Shown piece after piece: positions 60,050-64,000 of a stretch of 64,000 bases of DNA. A program made the position numbers and the translations under genes. The DNA lies in assembly GCF_026627445.1 (NCBI RefSeq), contig NZ_JAPNLJ010000009.1, positions 1 through 64,000 of the forward strand, read 5' to 3'. The stretch comes from Streptomyces sp. H27-H1. GTDB lineage: Bacteria; Actinomycetota; Actinomycetes; Streptomycetales; Streptomycetaceae. The number at the start of each line of letters is the position of its first letter. The first letter of the stretch is position 1. Under the pieces are notes generated by a model that saw nothing but the letters and a program-made list of their open reading frames with translations, was not told where the DNA came from and searched no databases.

Positions 60050-61564
60050 GTGGCCCAGCAGGCGCTGCGACAGTGCGACGACTGCGGCTGCCGGCTCAGC
60101 CAGTACAACCCGGACGGTCTCTGCTCCGCTTGCGCGCGATCTCGCATCCCGTCCGCCCCCGCGTTACCCGCCGTGCCGGAGCGTGTGTGGCAAGACGTCG
60201 ATGTCCGGCAGGCCCTTGCAGCCTTGGACTTCGGCAAGGCCAGCCGTTTGATCAGACAGCGAGGCTCGCTGCGCCAAGAGGACATGGCCCAGCTCACGGG
60301 ACTGAGCCAGGCCTTCTTGTCCATGCTGGAGTCGGGCAGCCGCCGCCTCACCAACATCGACAAGATCATCGAATTTGTGGCAGGCATCGGCGCACCCGCC
60401 GAGCTCGTACAGCTCCCACTCCCACGGTCAGCGGGCAGAGCGCTTCAGCGGCCGGCGGACCAGTCGGCCGGAGATCTCGACCCAACCTTGCCCTGGACCG
60501 CGGCCCGTATGGTGGCGGCACTGGACAACGCGGTTGGAGGCGACGTGATTGACCGCCGGCGATTCCTTACGGTGAGCGGCATCGCGCTCACCGCTTTCGT
60601 CCACTACTGGGGCACTGCTGAGGCAGAGCCCCTTCAACGCGCTGCGGACGGCAGCCAGCTCACCTCAGACCTATTGGACAACCTGCAGGCGACCACCGAC
60701 CGCCTGCGCATCATGGACGCCAGCGCCGGCAGCGGCACCCTCACCGAGCTCGGCGACGCGCACCTCGAACTCCTCAAACGCCTTCTGCAAAAGGCTTCAT
60801 ATACCGAGGACATCGGCCGCCGCCTGGCGGCCATTGTCGCCGACACCGCCACCCAGACCGGCTGGTTCGCCTTCGACTCCGGGCGCCACGACCACGCGCA
60901 GAGCTACCTGCTTGCCGCGCTCCGCGCGGCCAAGGTCTCCGGCGACGACCGCCTGGGCGCCGGCGCCCTGTCCTACCTGGCCATCCACGGCTACTCCACC
61001 GGCCAGCCACGCAACGCGGTCACGGCGGCGCGAGCCGCCCGGGAGCAGATCAGGACTCTGGGCACTCCCGCCCTGGAGGCGATGCTGCTGACCCGGCAGG
61101 CACGGGGGCACGCCAAGCTCGGTGAGCGTCAGGCAGCCCTCATCGCGCTCGGCGAGGCCGCCGAACTCTGCGCCCGGGGGCGTTCCGAGTTCGACCCCCA
61201 CTGGCTGTACTGGGTCAACGAAGGCGAGATCCACGGCCAGTCCGGCAGCGTCTATCTCGACCTGGATGATGCGCCTAGTGCCGCTGTCAGCTTCACCGAG
61301 GCACGGAAGGCCCTCAACCCGGCAGACCAGCGCACCAACGCCCTGTTCCTCTCCCGCGGGGCCTCCGCCTACCTCAGGAAGGGCGAGCTCGAAGCCGGCT
61401 GCGCCACGGCGCACCAGGCGCTCGACCTTGCCGAACAGCTCCATTCGGCCCGCCTCAACGAGCACATCGAGGACATGATCGGCGAGCTCGCCCCGGTCCG
61501 CCGGAGCCCGTACGCTCGGGAGTTGATCGACCGTGCCGCTCTCGTGACGGGTGCAAGGAGCTGA
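60050..61564 (+). CDS. Zinc-ribbon/XRE regulator with TPR domain
   Basis: The 504-residue product begins at GTG behind GGGGAGG. Residues 8-32 form a zinc ribbon (CDDCGCRLSQYNPDGLCSAC). An XRE helix-turn-helix at about 68-115 (IRQRGSLRQEDMAQLTGLSQ, AFLSMLESGSRRL) follows. The C-terminal 350 residues are TPR-like repeats (AQSYLLAALRAAKVSGDDRL, ALEAMLLTRQARGHAKLGER). Streptomyces has many such proteins, some of which respond to peptides or control secondary metabolism. It overlaps no gene, but the HAD gene begins two bases after its stop. Confidence 0.85.
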   Translation: MAQQALRQCDDCGCRLSQYNPDGLCSACARSRIPSAPALPAVPERVWQDVDVRQALAALDFGKASRLIRQRGSLRQEDMAQLTGLSQAFLSMLESGSRRLTNIDKIIEFVAGIGAPAELVQLPLPRSAGRALQRPADQSAGDLDPTLPWTAARMVAALDNAVGGDVIDRRRFLTVSGIALTAFVHYWGTAEAEPLQRAADGSQLTSDLLDNLQATTDRLRIMDASAGSGTLTELGDAHLELLKRLLQKASYTEDIGRRLAAIVADTATQTGWFAFDSGRHDHAQSYLLAALRAAKVSGDDRLGAGALSYLAIHGYSTGQPRNAVTAARAAREQIRTLGTPALEAMLLTRQARGHAKLGERQAALIALGEAAELCARGRSEFDPHWLYWVNEGEIHGQSGSVYLDLDDAPSAAVSFTEARKALNPADQRTNALFLSRGASAYLRKGELEAGCATAHQALDLAEQLHSARLNEHIEDMIGELAPVRRSPYARELIDRAALVTGARS

Positions 61565-61565
61565 C

Positions 61566-62297
61566 GTGACCCAGGCCCAGCAGGTCCTCGTGCTGTGGGA
61601 CATCGACCGCACGCTGCTGTACGTCGGCGACATCGACCGGCAGGTCTACCGCGAGACCTTCGCCGAGGTCGTCGGCCGCCCCGCCGAACACCTGCCTGCC
61701 CGCGGCACCGGAGTCACCATGCCGCTGGCGATCCGATCACTCCTGATCGACAACGGAGTGCTGGAAGGCGAAATCGCGGGTCTGCTACCGCGCATGGTGG
61801 ATCTCCTGCCCGTCCATCTCGCCTCACACGCCGAGGATCTGCGTGCACAGGGCGTCCTCATGCCAGGAGCCGCCGCCGCGTTGCGCGCGGTGCGCGAGCA
61901 CCCCGGCTTGATTCCGACCGCCGTGACCGGGAACCTCAAGCCGAACGCCGTCCTAAAGCTCGCGGCCTTCGGCCTCGACGGCCTCCTTGACATCGAGGTT
62001 GGTGGATTCGCCTCCGACGACCACCACCGGCCGACGCTCGTCGCCATCGCCCAGAAGCGTGCCCAGGCCAAGTACGGCATGGTATTCACCCGCTCGAACA
62101 CCGTGATCATCGGCGATTCGCTGGAGGATGTACGAACCGGCCTCGAAGGTGGTGCCCCGGTCATTGGTATCGCATCGGGCAAGACCACGGCCGCTGAACT
62201 TACTGAGGCCGGCGCCGACCTCGTACTCGGCTCCCTCGCGGACGTTGCGCGGGTTCTGGACGGCATCTCGGCGCTCACGAGCCTGCGGGCCAGATAG
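61566..62297 (+). CDS. HAD-family phosphatase
   Basis: The 243-residue product starts at GTG behind AAGGAG. The HAD motifs are LWDIDRTLLYV (catalytic Asp pair), AVTGNL (Thr motif), KPNAVLKLAAFGL (Lys) and GDSLEDVRTGLEGG (acidic motif IV). A helical cap lies between motifs I and II, as in phosphoglycolate-phosphatase-like enzymes. Substrate is unknown. It is co-transcribed with the regulator gene at 60050, a pairing that suggests a link with metabolism or signalling. Confidence 0.88.
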   Translation: MTQAQQVLVLWDIDRTLLYVGDIDRQVYRETFAEVVGRPAEHLPARGTGVTMPLAIRSLLIDNGVLEGEIAGLLPRMVDLLPVHLASHAEDLRAQGVLMPGAAAALRAVREHPGLIPTAVTGNLKPNAVLKLAAFGLDGLLDIEVGGFASDDHHRPTLVAIAQKRAQAKYGMVFTRSNTVIIGDSLEDVRTGLEGGAPVIGIASGKTTAAELTEAGADLVLGSLADVARVLDGISALTSLRAR

Positions 62298-62421
62298 CAG
62301 TCCATGGATGAGTTGATGGCTGGTTGGGCGACGTGGGATGGAGACGCAGAGCTCAGCGTTGTACTTCCGAGGCGGGCGCGCACTCGCAATGGGCGGCAAC
62401 TCGAGCGGCCGAGTTCATGGC

Positions 62422-62889
62422 TCAGCCGAGATGGGGGAAGGTGCCAGCGAGGTAGTCACCGATCTGTTGGCGCATGCTGGCGTGGATGTCGTACTGGTCG
62501 AGGTCTGCGGGCTGGACGAAGCGGACTCCGTCAGCCTCGTCGTTGATAGTGGGCTCACCGCCGACCGGGCGGCCGATGTAGGTGTTCTCGTACTGCTGGC
62601 GGATCTCGCCGTTGGAGTAGGCGACGATGTGGCGGGGGTTGGTGTAGACCCCGAGGAATCCGCTGATCGCGGCTTCGATGCCGGTCTCCTCCAGACATTC
62701 ACGCACGGCGCACTGGGCTGCGGTCTCGCCGATGTCCTGGGCTCCGCCGGGCAAGGCCCACTGGCCGGTGTCGCGGCGCCGCTGGAGCAGGATGGCGCCG
62801 CTGTCGTCGACGACGAGCAGGTTGCTGGCCGGGATCAGGGTGTTCGCCTGTGGCGCGGCGGGGTCGTTGTAGTACTCAGTCCTGCCCAT
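62422..62889 (-). CDS. Nudix hydrolase
   Basis: The 155-residue product has a Nudix box GGAQDIGETAAQCAVRECLE followed by ETGI, that is the GX5EX7REUXEEXGU pattern with all catalytic glutamates. A Nudix fold surrounds it (LLVVDDSGAILLQRRRDTGQ, VYTNPRHIVAYSNGEI). Such enzymes hydrolyse nucleoside diphosphates linked to another group, for example ADP-ribose or oxidised nucleotides. Substrate is not evident. Its start overlaps the end of the regulator remnant upstream. Confidence 0.92.
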   Translation of the reverse strand: MGRTEYYNDPAAPQANTLIPASNLLVVDDSGAILLQRRRDTGQWALPGGAQDIGETAAQCAVRECLEETGIEAAISGFLGVYTNPRHIVAYSNGEIRQQYENTYIGRPVGGEPTINDEADGVRFVQPADLDQYDIHASMRQQIGDYLAGTFPHLG

Positions 62890-63280
62890 GTGCGGCGGTC
62901 CCCTTCTGGTCGGGAATCCAGGACCGTGCGGCGGCCCAGACAGTTTGGAAGCTTTCAGCGTAGTTGTCGAACCACTCTGTGCCGTCCCCTCTCTTGAGGT
63001 GGAGGAAGGGCTTGGCGCGGGCGGGCCCCCCAGACTGGCGGTTGACCGGCAGCTCGTCGTAGCGGATCAATGAGGTGTAGAGAGTGGTGCCGTGCAGCTG
63101 CACTCCGTAGGCGGCTTCGGGGAGTAAGTGGCGGTAGTAGGTGAGGGAGGCGCGGATTTTCGCGGCGAGAGTGTCGCCGATGCCTTCCTCGCGGTCCTGG
63201 ATGGCGACTGCTTGGCCGCTTGGGTCGCCGAAGCACAGGCCACGCCCGGAGAACGGGGACGGGAGGAGCACGTTCGCCGT
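62876..63280 (-). pseudogene. C-terminal fragment of an XRE-type regulator (possible)
   Basis: From about 63280 the frame reads GTANVLLPSPFSGRGLCFGD and then AAKIRASLTYYRHLLPEAAY and GVQLHGTTLYTSLIRYDELP, the ligand-like C-terminal domain that follows the HTH in many Streptomyces regulators. No HTH is present and the frame upstream to 63439 is arginine- and proline-rich, so the N-terminal half is missing or frameshifted. It overlaps the Nudix gene by 14 bases. A complete small protein with its own start cannot be excluded. Confidence 0.5.
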
Positions 63281-63509
63281 GCCCCTTGGTGCGGGGGTTT
63301 CCAGCAGCCGCTGTCTTGGGCGTCGGTGAGGGTCTTGCGGGCACGGGGGAGAGTTGGCTGGGGGCCTCCGCCAGCGCAGACGGTCGGGACGGGGCGATCG
63401 GTGTACCCGAACCGAGGCTGCCGCCCTTGCTGGGGGCAATTCCAGAAGCGTGTCTCGATCGTTTCCGTTGCGTCGAGCCGGGACGTATCCGTATCCTCAT
63501 CTCAACGCG

Positions 63510-63763
63510 TCGACGGAGACGAGTAGCCACGGATCACGCGAGAAGAGAGAGCCGCCGGCAGCTGTGAAGGCGGACTCGCACCCATGGTGAAGACCCTCCC
63601 GAGCGCGGGGAGGAAAGGCCCCCGGGCCCAATGCCCCGCCGGTTTGCCCCCGTCATCGGGCTGAATGAGGCCGCCGCTGTCTGGCGGTGGCAAAGGCGTG
63701 GTGGCACCGCGAGTACCCTTCTCGCCCACGCTTCCAAGGGATCATGACGACGCCCCTGGAGGG
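63510..63763 (+). promoter_or_regulatory. Probable T-box riboswitch (Asp/Asn type) with ribosome site
   Basis: The leader shows the ordered T-box elements. GACGAGTAG holds the AGTA box (63522-63525). AGAGAGAGCCGCCGG...GGCGG (63543-63572) is the stem I apical module. GAAGACC (63589-63595) places a GAC aspartate codon in the specifier position. TGGCACCGCG (63702-63711) is the T-box itself, followed by the hairpin GCGAG/CTCGC (63709-63713, 63721-63725). The TGGC bulge would pair with a GCCA tRNA end, as in tRNA-Asp or tRNA-Asn. GGAGGG lies at 63758-63763. No terminator is seen, so control is probably translational. Confidence 0.75.
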
Positions 63764-63768
63764 CTGCG

Positions 63769-64000
63769 ATGATCCACACGACTAGCCGCGTACTGGCATC
63801 TGACCTACGCGCACACCTCGACCAGACCGTCACCGTCTCCGGCTGGGTGAACGCACTCCGCCTGCAACGCAAGATGCAGTTCGTCATCCTGCGGGACCAC
63901 TCCGGCATGGTCCAGGTGACCCACAAGCGCGACGGCGGCCCGATCGAAGCCGCCATCGAATCGCTCACTCCCGAGTCCGCAGTCCGGATCACTGGCCGCG
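63769..64000 (+). CDS. Aspartyl/asparaginyl-tRNA synthetase, N-terminal part
   Basis: The 77 residues visible start MIHTTSRVLASDLRAHLDQT and form the OB-fold anticodon-binding domain of class IIb synthetases (VTVSGWVNALRLQRKMQFVI then LRDHSGMVQVTHKR). It most resembles the archaeal-type AspRS/AsnRS found as a second copy in some Streptomyces. The gene runs off the right edge. The preceding T-box with an Asp codon and G73-matching bulge supports aspartate. A second AspRS could be a resistant or tRNA-Asn-mischarging form. Confidence 0.85.
   Translation, partial: MIHTTSRVLASDLRAHLDQTVTVSGWVNALRLQRKMQFVILRDHSGMVQVTHKRDGGPIEAAIESLTPESAVRITGR

Noticed and set aside
1..64000. CRISPR array or rRNA genes
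   Set aside because: No regularly spaced identical repeats with unique spacers and no rRNA-like sequence were seen; the phage palindromes have irregular spacing and are not CRISPR.

Overview
The window is high-GC actinobacterial chromosome, almost certainly Streptomyces. The block from about 20.2 to 42.5 kb carries tad pilus genes, bldG and its anti-sigma partner, an H+-pyrophosphatase, topA, a membrane-fused thymidylate kinase, the DNA polymerase III delta' subunit and a Tap-like peptidase. From established knowledge, this is the gene order around SCO3540-SCO3550 of S. coelicolor. GTG/TTG starts, ATGA/GTGA overlaps and strong G/C third-position bias are seen throughout.

1 to about 19.65 kb: the integrase-proximal part of a siphovirus-type prophage. 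Almost every gene reads leftward. From right to left these are a large serine integrase, two rightward XRE repressors, a MerR/excisionase-like protein, DUF6907-type proteins, a primase-polymerase/helicase, a DEAD helicase, SSB, many small zinc or membrane proteins, endonuclease VII, HNH, both terminase subunits and a half-length portal gene at the window edge. Two non-coding repeat regions (2.87-3.24 kb and 11.6-11.9 kb) look like replication or regulatory loci. The prophage sits inside the Walker A motif of the tad pilus ATPase gene, so only the 3' part of tadA remains in view.

19.66 to 42.7 kb: host core. The order is tadA remnant, tadB, tadC, a Flp pilin (DUF4244), two TadE-like proteins, an MrfA-type helicase, bldG, an anti-sigma factor, hppA, a lipoprotein, a methyltransferase, a small membrane protein, topA, tmk fusion, holB, a Tap-like lipoprotein hydrolase and tRNA-Thr(CGU).

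42.7 to 54.6 kb: accessory DNA next to the tRNA gene. It has a DUF6236 gene, an IS3-family element whose orfA is interrupted by a complete IS4-family element, a tyrosine integrase with an XRE regulator and an excisionase-like protein, two unknown coiled-coil proteins, and a possible replication initiator preceded by iteron-like repeats. It ends with the frameshifted N-terminal remnant of an FtsK/TraB-type transfer protein. Together this looks like a decayed actinomycete integrative element (AICE-like).

54.7 to 64 kb: a tandem-HTH regulator, a glutamine synthetase-like (glutamylpolyamine-type) enzyme and an amino-acid/polyamine permease form a likely amine-utilisation group. Then come an unknown helical protein, a zinc-ribbon/HTH/TPR regulator with a HAD phosphatase, a Nudix hydrolase and a regulator remnant. 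The window closes with the start of an Asp/Asn-type tRNA synthetase preceded by what reads as a T-box riboswitch.
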